A stretch of 21,348 nt of DNA from Proteobacteria bacterium UBA5122 (GTDB lineage Bacteria > Pseudomonadota > Gammaproteobacteria > Tenderiales > Tenderiaceae): the NCBI GenBank assembly GCA_002415485.1, contig DHYU01000024.1:1-21348 (forward strand). The letters are read 5' to 3'. The position numbers were made by a program, and so were the translations under genes. Below, piece by piece: positions 1 through 8,136 of this stretch. The stretch's first letter is position 1, and every line of letters starts with the position of its first letter. The notes beneath the pieces are model-generated. The model saw nothing but the letters and a program-made list of their open reading frames with translations, was not told where the DNA came from and searched no databases.

Positions 1-980
1 CCGGTGACCAGGATCATGCCGTACGGTTGATGCAGTGCCTTCATATAGAGTTCTTTCTGCTCCGGCTCGTAGCCGAGGGCATCGATCCCCAGTTGGGCGC
101 TGGTCGGATCGAGGATACGCATTACGATCTTTTCGCCAAACAGTGTGGGACAGGTGCTGACACGAAAGTCGATGGCGCGGTTTTTGGAGATCTTGAGCTT
201 GATCCGGCCGTCCTGTGGGACACGCTTTTCGGAGATGTCGAGCTTGGACATGACCTTGATGCGAGCGGCAATCTTGCCTGCCAGCGCGATCGGTGGTGAT
301 GTCACTTCGTGCAGCATGCCGTCTTGGCGAAAACGTACGCGATAGACCTTTTCATAGGGTTCAAAGTGCAAATCCGATGCGCCCTTGTTGATCGCGTCGA
401 GCAGGACCTTGTTGACGAAGCGCACGACAGGGGCGTCTTCGACATCGTTTTCGGAGGATTTATCATCTTCGGGGATCTCATCGCCACCGGTGATGTCGAG
501 GTCATCAAGGTCGGCGTCGTCGAGGCCTTCCATGGTTTTATCCATGGATTCGAGGACCTTCTCGATGGCCTTGGTGAGTTTGTCTTCTTCAACCAGGACG
601 GCTTCGGTGTTGGCGCCGGAGGCGAACTTGAGCTCATCCAATGCCTGAAAATTGGTTGGATCAGAGACGGCCACGTACAGGCGGCTGCCGCGCTTATATA
701 GCGGGAGTGCGTGGTGTTTGCGGATGAGTTTTTCTTCGATGCTTTTGACAGCAGACATTTCCATGTCGAATGAGTCGATATCGAATACCGGTACGCCGAA
801 TTCATTGGCGGCGGCGAGGGCGACATCGAGTCCGCTGAGCAGTTTTTTGCCGACCAGGTATCTGACCAGCGGCATCTTTTCTTTGGAGGCCTCGGTAAAC
901 GCATTCTGTGCGTCCTCATGGTTCATGAGGCCGTCATCGACTAGGCGCTGGGCGAGACCACTGAGTGGGGCTGCATTCAT
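1..980 (-). CDS. pilB: Type IV pilus assembly ATPase PilB (partial, C-terminal part outside window)
   Basis: PilB is the cytoplasmic hexameric ATPase that powers pilus extension. Reading the minus strand from the ATG at 978-980 gives 326 open codons beginning MNAAPLSGLAQRL, close to Pseudomonas PilB. An N-terminal MshEN/T2SSE_N-type region comes first. An acidic linker rich in Asp and Glu follows, then the start of the ATPase core with DAPVVRFVN, SDLHFEPYEK, RFRQDGMLHE, DISEKR and PTLFGEKIVMRILD. The window ends at MILVTG, immediately before the expected Walker A motif, so roughly 240 C-terminal residues (Walker A and B, Asp and His boxes, zinc-binding region) are not seen. The start has only a weak AGG directly before the ATG. 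A 106-bp gap separates it from the upstream toroid gene. The identification is firm. Whether pilC and pilD follow cannot be seen here. Confidence 0.96.
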   Translation of the reverse strand, partial: MNAAPLSGLAQRLVDDGLMNHEDAQNAFTEASKEKMPLVRYLVGKKLLSGLDVALAAANEFGVPVFDIDSFDMEMSAVKSIEEKLIRKHHALPLYKRGSRLYVAVSDPTNFQALDELKFASGANTEAVLVEEDKLTKAIEKVLESMDKTMEGLDDADLDDLDITGGDEIPEDDKSSENDVEDAPVVRFVNKVLLDAINKGASDLHFEPYEKVYRVRFRQDGMLHEVTSPPIALAGKIAARIKVMSKLDISEKRVPQDGRIKLKISKNRAIDFRVSTCPTLFGEKIVMRILDPTSAQLGIDALGYEPEQKELYMKALHQPYGMILVT

Positions 981-1086
981 CCTGATTAATCTACTTAGAA
1001 AAAGGCTTTGTTCCGTCTAGGATTATGTCGACTCCGAGGGGTGATACTTTAACCGGTGTCAGCTTCTGGTTTTGGAGGATGCCCAT

Positions 1087-2289
1087 TCAGGTGGGCACGG
1101 TTTGCAGATGGGCGCCCAGGGCGCGCGCCATCCAGCCGTTGCACCAGCGCAGCAGCGTGAAGCGTTTGGTGTAGTGGGCGGTCTTTTGATAATAAAAGCG
1201 CCCCTCACCCTCGGCGTACATATTTTCCAGCGTCCAGCTCAGGACTTTGTGTTGCAGCTCGCCGTATTGATCGCGGTGGCGGGCAAAGGTGATGATGCCC
1301 TGGGCCGCGCCGTGGATATCGTGTGGGTAGTCTTTATCGCTCATCCAGCGCGGCGAGCCGTCGGCGTTAAACAGTTTGTCGGCGTAGAACTGCAGGCCGA
1401 GGTCGTAGTTTGATTGCCACTGATAGTCGCCGGTGGCATCCATGTAGCGCTGCAGCGCGTCGAGGATGAAGCCGGTGTGGTAGTTATCGTGGGTGATGTG
1501 TGAGTCCTGTGGCGGATCGGTGTACCACCAGGCGTGATAATCGGTTTGTTGATTGACGACGTAGCGCACCAGCCGTTCGGCGGTTTTGCTATAGCTGTGG
1601 TCGCCCGAAAGCTGGGCGTATTGGGCCATCACCGCGCCGATGAGGATGCTGACGTCCATCACACGCATCGTCATCGGCAGCGGCATGTAGCCGAGGCACA
1701 GTTCGTCAGGCTCGTCTTTGAGGATGCTGAGTTTCTGGGTGTAGAACCGCAGTGTGCTGGCGACTGAGTCCAGATATTCCTGTTTTTGGGTCAGGCGATA
1801 GGCATCGAGAAACGCCTCGCAGACAAAGCTGGTGACGACGGCGTTGGGCGTATTGCTGGGGGCGTAAAAACCAGGGTCCTGCCATGGATAGTGATAGCCC
1901 CAGCAGTTGCCGCCCCAGTCACCGGGCGATCGTTCTTGCATCAGCAACTGCAGCAGTTGTTCTGCCTCCGCCAGGTGTGCAGGGTTCTGGTCGTAACGAT
2001 AACGATCGAGCAGACCCATGGTGAAGAGGGCCAGGCCCTTCGGGTTGTATACCTTGGGGGTCAGCAGGATGGGGCGCACATTGACCGGCGCGCGCATCAC
2101 ACCTTGAATGGCGACCAAGCGCGGCCATTTGCTCCAGCCGAGGGTCGCCCGCAGGATGGGGCTATTGAGTCCATCGTGTTTGTTGTGGCCACGATACTGT
2201 TGCCCCCGGCTCCATTGGTACACCTCGTCGAGGACGGTGTTGATGCGCTGCGGGCTGATGGTGTTTGAGTTTATTGTCGAGGCGTCCAT
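1087..2289 (-). CDS. Six-hairpin (alpha/alpha toroid) glycosidase- or epimerase-like protein in pilin glycan cluster
   Basis: This is a soluble protein of 400 residues from the ATG at 2289, or 409 from an ATG at 2316. Neither start has a convincing Shine-Dalgarno sequence. No signal peptide or membrane segment is visible. It has repeated helical hairpins with aromatic, His and Asp clusters: NPKGLALFTMGLLDRY, NAVVTSFVCEAFLDAY, MRVMDVSILIGAVMAQY, DNYHTGFILDALQRYM and HDIHGAAQGIITFARH. This is the look of (alpha/alpha)6-barrel enzymes such as GH88/GH105/GH127-type hydrolases, lyases and glucuronyl C5-epimerases. The gene overlaps the end of the AsnB-type gene by 19 bp (46 bp with the longer start), so it is translationally linked to the glycan operon. 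I infer action on a uronic acid or other sugar, but the exact reaction is unknown and a non-catalytic role is possible. Family-level confidence is moderate. Confidence 0.6.
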   Translation of the reverse strand: MDASTINSNTISPQRINTVLDEVYQWSRGQQYRGHNKHDGLNSPILRATLGWSKWPRLVAIQGVMRAPVNVRPILLTPKVYNPKGLALFTMGLLDRYRYDQNPAHLAEAEQLLQLLMQERSPGDWGGNCWGYHYPWQDPGFYAPSNTPNAVVTSFVCEAFLDAYRLTQKQEYLDSVASTLRFYTQKLSILKDEPDELCLGYMPLPMTMRVMDVSILIGAVMAQYAQLSGDHSYSKTAERLVRYVVNQQTDYHAWWYTDPPQDSHITHDNYHTGFILDALQRYMDATGDYQWQSNYDLGLQFYADKLFNADGSPRWMSDKDYPHDIHGAAQGIITFARHRDQYGELQHKVLSWTLENMYAEGEGRFYYQKTAHYTKRFTLLRWCNGWMARALGAHLQTVPT

Positions 2290-4148
2290 GTCTGCTGTTC
2301 GAATACATCCAACCATAGGTGGCTCAGAAGCATAAAGTAGAGCATGAAATAGTGCCAGCGCAGCTGTGGGCTGGGCGGGCGTTGCAGCACGTGTTGCACG
2401 AAATGTGGATTGAACAGGCCGTGGCGGCGAATGACCTCGTCAGATAAATAATCTGCGGCCAGCGGTTTGAGGTGTTGGTGAAAAAAGTCTGCGGCCGAGA
2501 CCTGGAAGCCGCTCTTGGGCCGATGGATGATTTCTGCGGGCAACAGTTCGGCCAGCATGTGTTTCATGTGACCCTTGGCCTGGCCGTTGGGCATCAGTGT
2601 CTTGCGGTCGAGCAGGTGTACCCGGGCGGCGACATGGCTGTCGACGAACGGGGTGCGCACCTCCAAACCGACGGCCATGCTGCAGCGATCCTCCTGCCAC
2701 AACAGGTCGTTGACCATCTTGTTTTGCCACTCGAACTCGGCCATTGCGGCAACCGGGTCGGGCGTGTCAGGCCATGATTGTTCCAGCACCTCGAAGGCAT
2801 TGGGCAGTGGAGTGTCGAGCATGCGCGGGCCGTAGATCTTGGCGCGTAGTTGAGGGCTATCCCACAGGTTGCGCATCAGGCCGTAGACCTGCGGCCAATG
2901 GCCGAGTTGTTGCAGCATGCGCAGCGCGCGTTCCGGCTCGCCCCACAGTGGCCGTTCCAGTTTGGCCAGCGCAGCAGCGCCGATGCCGCCGAGGGTGCGG
3001 CTGACGATGTTTGGCAGCCAGTGATGGAGTTGCTGCGCCTGCGCCATGATTTTGTGCGCGTTGTAGCCGTAGAACAGCTCGTCGCCGCCAAGGCCGGACA
3101 GCGCGACCTTGACGTGTTGTGAGGTCATCTGCGCCAGTTGGCTGATCTGCAGTGCATTGATCTTGGGGGTCTCCAAATGCCACAACAGCGTACGCAGCGT
3201 GTGCAGCATGTCCGTGGCGGCGATGTCGCCCTGGATGTTGTCGAGACCGAGAATCTCCGCCGTGCGCGCGGCGTTGCGCGCCTCGTTTGGATCGTCACCC
3301 GCCTTGAGGGTAAAGGTGCGCAGCGGCCGTGGGCTGATGCGTTTGCCCAATGCAGCGATGGCGGCCGAATCGATGCCGCCCGACAGATAGGCGCCGACCT
3401 CAACATCGGCCGTGAAGTGGTGTTGAACCGACGATTGCAGTGCATCGAACAGGCTCTGATCCGCCGTGGCTTGAGGGGGCGATAGGTGATGTTGCTGCGG
3501 AGTTTGGCCGATCTGCCATGCGAGCACGGTGCCCGGGGCCAGTTGCCGGATGCCGGAGAATAGCGTTCTGTCGCCGGGCAGGTACCGAAAGTTCAGCAAC
3601 AGATGCAGGTTGTCGCAGGCTAGTTGTGGTCGTTGTCCGCGGTATTGCAGCAAGGCCTTGGCCTCGGAGGCGAAGGCGAGGCTGTGGGTGTCGGTTTGAT
3701 CGATAAACAAGGGTTTGATGCCGAGCGGGTCACGCACCAGATAGGCCTGTTGTGCCTGATGGTCCCACAGCGCAAAGGCGAACATGCCGCGTAGCTGATT
3801 GAAGCCTTGCCAGCCGTGGGCGCGATACAGTTCGAGGATGACTTCGGTATCGGAGTGGGTGTTGAACCGATGGCCTTGTTGCGTCAGTTGATGGCGCAGC
3901 AATGGATAGTTGTAGATCTCGCCGTTGAAGACAATGCTGTAGGCCTGGTCATGGCTGTGCATCGGTTGTTGGCCGTGGCCGAGATCGATGATCGCCAACC
4001 GCGCATGACCTAGCGCGCAGTGTGGAGCCAGCCAAGTGCCATGACCATCGGGGCCGCGGTGTTGCAGGCTGGCGACCATGGTATCAAGCCGGGATTGGGC
4101 GGCCGGTGTATGAGGGATTTGACTAAACCAACCAGCGATGCCGCACAT
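2271..4148 (-). CDS. AsnB-type glutamine-dependent amidotransferase
   Basis: This 625-residue protein has the two-domain layout of asparagine synthase B. Residues 1 to about 215 form a class II glutaminase domain with nucleophile Cys2 (MCGIAGW), RGPDG near 31, the RLAIIDL motif and NGEIYNY at 75. The second half is the synthetase domain with the PP-loop SGGIDS at 256-261 and LSGLGGDELFYGY. All key residues appear present, so an active amidotransferase is expected: ammonia from glutamine is passed to an adenylated carboxylate. In glycan loci this family often amidates sugar uronic acids or related groups (WbpS is the usual comparison) rather than making asparagine, and the surrounding glycosyltransferases favour that reading. 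It starts 8 bp after the DUF354 gene ends and overlaps the toroid gene. I leave the symbol blank because housekeeping asparagine synthesis cannot be excluded. Confidence 0.9.
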   Translation of the reverse strand: MCGIAGWFSQIPHTPAAQSRLDTMVASLQHRGPDGHGTWLAPHCALGHARLAIIDLGHGQQPMHSHDQAYSIVFNGEIYNYPLLRHQLTQQGHRFNTHSDTEVILELYRAHGWQGFNQLRGMFAFALWDHQAQQAYLVRDPLGIKPLFIDQTDTHSLAFASEAKALLQYRGQRPQLACDNLHLLLNFRYLPGDRTLFSGIRQLAPGTVLAWQIGQTPQQHHLSPPQATADQSLFDALQSSVQHHFTADVEVGAYLSGGIDSAAIAALGKRISPRPLRTFTLKAGDDPNEARNAARTAEILGLDNIQGDIAATDMLHTLRTLLWHLETPKINALQISQLAQMTSQHVKVALSGLGGDELFYGYNAHKIMAQAQQLHHWLPNIVSRTLGGIGAAALAKLERPLWGEPERALRMLQQLGHWPQVYGLMRNLWDSPQLRAKIYGPRMLDTPLPNAFEVLEQSWPDTPDPVAAMAEFEWQNKMVNDLLWQEDRCSMAVGLEVRTPFVDSHVAARVHLLDRKTLMPNGQAKGHMKHMLAELLPAEIIHRPKSGFQVSAADFFHQHLKPLAADYLSDEVIRRHGLFNPHFVQHVLQRPPSPQLRWHYFMLYFMLLSHLWLDVFEQQTWTPRQ

Positions 4149-4156
4149 GGTGTCGT

Positions 4157-5221
4157 TTAACGATGCAGGCTGGCTTGATAGCTCAGCAGGGGTTGCGGAA
4201 AGGTTTCGATACAGTCGGCGACATAGGCGGCGACATCAATGGTGTCGTGCAACAACTGCTGGCGTTGTTGTTGCCAGTGGTGCTGCGGGTGGGCGAGTAT
4301 GGTGTCGATGGCATTGTTCAGCGCATCCCAATTCAGCTCAAAAATATTTTGCACCAGCTGGTAACGCCGTTCCTGCTCATTGGTATAACCGCGGCCGGTA
4401 TGCGCGGCATAGATCGCAGGTACACCGAGGACGGCGCACTCGGAGGCCATCGTCGCACTCTCGCCGATAAAGGCGCGGCAATAGGCCATCACGTGATGCA
4501 CCTGGTGGACCTTGCCGGTATAGGCGTATTGCTGCAGATCAGCAGGCAGTGCGGATTCGGATGAGACCAAGACCTTGCCGTGTTGAGACAACTTGTCGAT
4601 GGTTTGCTTTAGTAATTGCGTACTCCAACCCTGTTCACCAATATCGTGATTGGCCTGCCACGACACCAGGCGCAAAAAGAAGGTATCGCCCTCGCTGGCG
4701 AGGCCGTTGTCGAGCGCGATGGTACGGTCAGGGCTGAAATAATTCGGGTGCAGATACGAGAGTTCGTGATAACCGGCATAACGCATGTGTCGTTTGGCCG
4801 GCAGCCAGGCCTCATAACAGGCCGGTGTAATCACGGCTGAGGCAAACGGATAGGTGATCGCATTTTGCAGCGTGGCGTTTTCGGTATCGTAAAACACCAG
4901 TGACGGAATGCCGGTGAGTTTGCCGACATGGGCGATGAATACGCCGCCGATGGCGGCCATTACATCGGGGCGTGTCTGGCGGGCAACGCGCAGCAGTGCG
5001 CGGTCGCGGCTGATCAGTTCCGAGGCCAGTGACAGCATGCCGCCCTTGCCCAGGGCGGATAGTGAATGGTGCTCGAGGCCGAGTTCATCCAGCAATTGCA
5101 GTGCAAATTCTTTGTCGCGGCTGGTGATGACGATTTCATGGCCGCGTTGTTTTAGTAGGGTGATCGGTTGACGAAAGAAATGAACATGTGCCGGATGGCC
5201 GATGTCGATCAGGACCTTCAT
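4157..5221 (-). CDS. DUF354 family GT-B-like protein (putative glycosyltransferase or UDP-sugar 2-epimerase relative)
   Basis: This 354-residue protein starts MKVLIDIGHPAHVHFFRQPI, the characteristic N terminus of DUF354 (PF04007), a family with the double-Rossmann GT-B-like fold related to UDP-GlcNAc 2-epimerases and MurG-type transferases. The first Rossmann half includes SRDKEFALQLLDELG and PDVMAAIGGVFIAHVGKL. The second half has IGESATMASECAVLGVPAI, the Gly/Glu/Ser-rich region where GT-B enzymes hold the nucleotide sugar. There is no signal peptide or transmembrane helix, so it is probably cytoplasmic. The ATG shares one base with the stop codon of the upstream GT2 gene (TGATG), which indicates translational coupling. 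The specific sugar and acceptor are unknown. A role in building the lipid-linked or nucleotide-linked sugar for pilin modification is inferred only from context. Confidence 0.8.
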   Translation of the reverse strand: MKVLIDIGHPAHVHFFRQPITLLKQRGHEIVITSRDKEFALQLLDELGLEHHSLSALGKGGMLSLASELISRDRALLRVARQTRPDVMAAIGGVFIAHVGKLTGIPSLVFYDTENATLQNAITYPFASAVITPACYEAWLPAKRHMRYAGYHELSYLHPNYFSPDRTIALDNGLASEGDTFFLRLVSWQANHDIGEQGWSTQLLKQTIDKLSQHGKVLVSSESALPADLQQYAYTGKVHQVHHVMAYCRAFIGESATMASECAVLGVPAIYAAHTGRGYTNEQERRYQLVQNIFELNWDALNNAIDTILAHPQHHWQQQRQQLLHDTIDVAAYVADCIETFPQPLLSYQASLHR

Positions 5222-6090
5222 CAGCGCCCACGTTTCTGAAATAGCAGCATCGTGATCTGCTCAGAGATCAGTCCGATCAAAAAAATGAACACCGACATGG
5301 TGATCAGCAAGGCGCTCATGTTGGTGAAGCGTTCCATCGTGATGTAGGTGTACATGTAGTAGCCAACGCCGAGTGCGAAGTGGATCAATGCTGCCGGAAA
5401 AAAAAGCTTTAACGGTGAATACAGCGTGCCGATGCGGAAGATGATCAACAAGAAACGCACGCCATCACGAAAGACCTTGATGTGGCTCTTGCCGCTGCGT
5501 TGTTGTGCCTCGATTGGTACATAGGTCACGGAATAACCGGCGCGGAAAAATGAGATGGTAATCGTTGTTGGATACGAAAAACCGTTGGGCAGCAGGTGCA
5601 GAAATTCACGAAACTTCTCGGCGCGGACGGCACGAAAGCCTGAGGTCAGGTCTTCGACCTTGCGATTGACCATCCAGCTGGCGAGGCCGTTGTATATGGT
5701 GTTGGCGGCAAAACGCCCCACACTGGCCTGGCCGCTACGGCTGCGTGCGCCGATGGACATGTCATGGCCGACCTCAATTTGAGCCAGCAGTAGTTCGATT
5801 TCTTCCGGCCGGTGTTGGCCATCGGCATCCATAAAGACCAAAAGCTCGCCCCTTGCATGGCGGGCCCCTGTTTTGACTGCGGCACCATTCCCCATATTGT
5901 ATGGATGAGAAATGATTTTGATACCGTGTTTGTCTCCTAGTGTTCGGGTATTGTCACTGGAACCATCGTCAACCACGATGATTTCGGCATCTGGGTAGAT
6001 CGAAACTAGTTTGGGCAGCAATACATCCAGGCGTGGCGCCTCGTCCTTGGCAGGGATGATGATGCTGAGCGTGGGTTTGGGCATGGGCAT
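5221..6090 (-). CDS. Membrane-anchored family 2 glycosyltransferase (DPM1/GtrB-like)
   Basis: This 289-residue protein has a GT-A catalytic domain: LSIIIPAKDEAPRL, EIIVVDDGSSDNT, NMGNGAAVKTGARHARGE, the metal-binding MDADGQH at about 87-93 and DLTSGFRAV. Two hydrophobic helices follow near the C terminus (about 228-250 and 258-280). This matches polyprenyl-phosphate sugar transferases of the DPM1/GtrB group, which load a sugar onto undecaprenyl phosphate at the inner membrane for use by GT-C enzymes on the periplasmic side. The gene begins 8 bp after the TMTC-like GT-C gene and overlaps the next by one base. ATG codons at 6090 and 6084 are both possible starts, and neither has a clear Shine-Dalgarno sequence. 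Pairing with the GT-C-like gene upstream is what a lipid-linked monosaccharide donor system would look like. The sugar is unknown. Confidence 0.88.
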   Translation of the reverse strand: MPMPKPTLSIIIPAKDEAPRLDVLLPKLVSIYPDAEIIVVDDGSSDNTRTLGDKHGIKIISHPYNMGNGAAVKTGARHARGELLVFMDADGQHRPEEIELLLAQIEVGHDMSIGARSRSGQASVGRFAANTIYNGLASWMVNRKVEDLTSGFRAVRAEKFREFLHLLPNGFSYPTTITISFFRAGYSVTYVPIEAQQRSGKSHIKVFRDGVRFLLIIFRIGTLYSPLKLFFPAALIHFALGVGYYMYTYITMERFTNMSALLITMSVFIFLIGLISEQITMLLFQKRGR

Positions 6091-6098
6091 GGGCTGAG

Positions 6099-8063
6099 CT
6101 AGTTGTCGGTTGTTGTCGGTATACTAGCAGCACTTTGCTCATTGTTTAAGTGGTCGGTGAGGAATTGTTCCCATTCGTTTATGCGCTCTAGCCAAAAATG
6201 TCCAGTTCGTTTGTTTTGTTCATTAACTTGCCTGATTTTATTAAGCACAGTTAAAGCAGAATGTGGTTGATTATCCAGATATAACCAGCGGACTTGATGC
6301 AAGCCAATTCTTATGTCTGGCTTGAGTGAAAAGCCCTTCTCTGCAAATTGGGCTGCTGATGCGTAATCGGTGTTGTTGGCAGAAAGCATTCCTCTGAATT
6401 GATAAAATGCGTGCCAGTCATGTTTGTAGGCGGCATTTTTTGTAAATGTATCGAGTAGACGCTCAATGTCAGCATCAGGTATATGTGGGCAATTGCCTGA
6501 CGTTTTATCGAATACAATCTTATTTAATGCGCTGTAAGGAAACATGGTGTAGTGGCTGTGGCTTGCAATATCGATCATGTGATTGAGGTCATAGTCAGGG
6601 ACTGACGTGGTGTGGCAGTTGAGCGTCAACATTCCCAAGTATGGACCAAGATCTTTGGGTGTCATTTTTTGGAGTTTTTGATAGTACAGATAAGCTTCTT
6701 CATATTGCCCTTGTTGAGCCAGGATGGACGCAGCATCATATTTGGCTCTCTTTGAATCCGGCCGCTCTTGTTCCCACACAAATGTAGAGATAAATGGCTT
6801 GCTCCATAGATCGACTTGGTGATGTGTGTTTGCGGATAATAGCAATGATATGAGGATTCCTGAAGTTGGGATAAACATCTTTTTTAAATGGGTGTCGGTG
6901 AGTCGTTCTCGTAGAAAGAGTAGAACGGCACAGGTAACAAGAACGGGGCCGATAATGGCCAGATAGTTACGATGTTCAAAATACAATTCTAAAGGTAAGA
7001 ATGTTGATTCCAATGCGTGAGCAGCTAGAAAAAAGAGTACGCCAAAAGATGCCAGAGGGTATTTTTTTCTATAAATAATACTGATGATAAATAAAGTGAG
7101 TAGCAATACTATACTGAAGAGCGTTGCAGGGGGGGATGTGAGATTTTTTGATGCTGGATATGCGTCGTGATACAAGCCAAAGTCAGTCGGTGTTGGAATA
7201 AATATAATTTTTAAGTAGTCAATCAGAACTCGGGGCTCTGTGATCAGTCGTTCGTACATTGTGAACGCTCGATTTCCATACTGGGAGTGGTAGCCGTCAA
7301 GATTTGTCCAGAAATATATCGCTAGCACTAACAAAGGAGAAGCGCAAAGGAGTGTGAGTAATATGTGAAGTGCACGTGTACGGTGTGTATGTGAAAACAA
7401 GGTAAATTCGATTGCCAGTATGTATAGGGGGAGCAAGATACCGTTTTCCTTGCTCAGGATGGCTAAAGGGGTGCATGCGCATATTCCAATGATCATCCAG
7501 GAATAGGCAGATTTTTTTTTAGGATTCTGGCTAAGTTTCAATCTCCCATGAATAAAAAATATTAGCCCTAACAACACAAAAAAGGCCGAAAGTTGAGCCA
7601 TGCGCTGGATAACATAGAGCGTGGTTGATGTTTGTATGGGATGTAAAAGCCACATGGCGGTGGCGAACAGTGCTACAAGGTAAATATCATTCTGGCGTAG
7701 TCGTTGAGTTGAAAGGATTTTGGATATAAGAAAAAAGACTAGTATGCCATTACACAGGTGGATGAAAATGTTTACATACTTAAAAGGTTTAGGGTTTGGC
7801 CAGGCTTCAGCTTGAACGGCAAAAGTTGCGAGTGAAATGGGACGCCCCAAATTGCTCGAAATCCCTTCCAGGGTAAACATTAATTTATTTCTAATAGAAG
7901 GAGCTTCTTTAACCTCTGCCAGTTCTTTCAGGTTTGGCTGATCGTCAAGAATAAAATCGCCATTTGTTCCAGGCGCATAAATCAGGCCGCATACGGTAAG
8001 TAGCAATACAATGCAAAGTGCAATGTGAATACGGATCTGTTGATATTTCTGAGGGCTTTCCAT
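6099..8063 (-). CDS. TMTC/GT-C-like multispanning membrane protein with C-terminal TPR region; candidate pilin O-glycosyltransferase
   Basis: The protein has 654 residues from the ATG at 8063. A TTG at 8108 would add 15 residues but has no ribosome site. TM1 is followed by an outer loop with the acidic pair DFILDDQPNL (Asp40-Asp41 from the ATG), a usual GT-C catalytic signature. About ten further membrane helices follow, with motifs seen in TMTC-type proteins: NLGRPISL, LLHPIQTSTTLYVIQRM and LPLELYFEHRNYL. The last 220 or so residues are soluble and TPR-like (YDAASILAQQGQYEEAYLYYQKL). GT-C enzymes move a sugar from a polyprenyl carrier to protein in the periplasm. The gene sits directly behind pilA, like tfpO/pilO and tfpW in Pseudomonas, which supports pilin as substrate by inference. 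Its base composition is clearly more A+T-rich than its neighbours, suggesting separate acquisition. An O-antigen-type or unrelated TPR membrane function remains possible. Confidence 0.75.
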   Translation of the reverse strand: MESPQKYQQIRIHIALCIVLLLTVCGLIYAPGTNGDFILDDQPNLKELAEVKEAPSIRNKLMFTLEGISSNLGRPISLATFAVQAEAWPNPKPFKYVNIFIHLCNGILVFFLISKILSTQRLRQNDIYLVALFATAMWLLHPIQTSTTLYVIQRMAQLSAFFVLLGLIFFIHGRLKLSQNPKKKSAYSWMIIGICACTPLAILSKENGILLPLYILAIEFTLFSHTHRTRALHILLTLLCASPLLVLAIYFWTNLDGYHSQYGNRAFTMYERLITEPRVLIDYLKIIFIPTPTDFGLYHDAYPASKNLTSPPATLFSIVLLLTLFIISIIYRKKYPLASFGVLFFLAAHALESTFLPLELYFEHRNYLAIIGPVLVTCAVLLFLRERLTDTHLKKMFIPTSGILISLLLSANTHHQVDLWSKPFISTFVWEQERPDSKRAKYDAASILAQQGQYEEAYLYYQKLQKMTPKDLGPYLGMLTLNCHTTSVPDYDLNHMIDIASHSHYTMFPYSALNKIVFDKTSGNCPHIPDADIERLLDTFTKNAAYKHDWHAFYQFRGMLSANNTDYASAAQFAEKGFSLKPDIRIGLHQVRWLYLDNQPHSALTVLNKIRQVNEQNKRTGHFWLERINEWEQFLTDHLNNEQSAASIPTTTDN

Positions 8064-8098
8064 AGCCTTTGGTGTTTTCCTTAAAGTGCCTAAAGGCT
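8064..8098 (-). promoter_or_regulatory. Possible RBS-sequestering hairpin ahead of the GT-C-like gene
   Basis: On the minus strand the seven bases directly before the ATG at 8063 (AAAGGCT, 8064-8070) include the only purine-rich ribosome site close to the start. They are exactly complementary to AGCCTTT at 8092-8098, with a 21-base loop between. If it forms in the mRNA it would lower translation of the glycosyltransferase relative to pilin. Seven base pairs could arise by chance, so this is a low-confidence call. Confidence 0.3.
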
Positions 8099-8136
8099 GA
8101 GAAGCCAATTAAAATGTTGTTTGTTATATGTCCAAT

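Noticed and set aside
302..919. A 205-codon minus-strand reading frame, rich in Ser, Arg and Thr
   Set aside because: It lies in another frame on top of pilB, whose own frame matches the PilB family throughout.
1786..2268. A 160-codon plus-strand frame opposite the toroid gene
   Set aside because: It is antisense to a gene with coherent helical repeats and an operon position, and shows no recognisable domain of its own.
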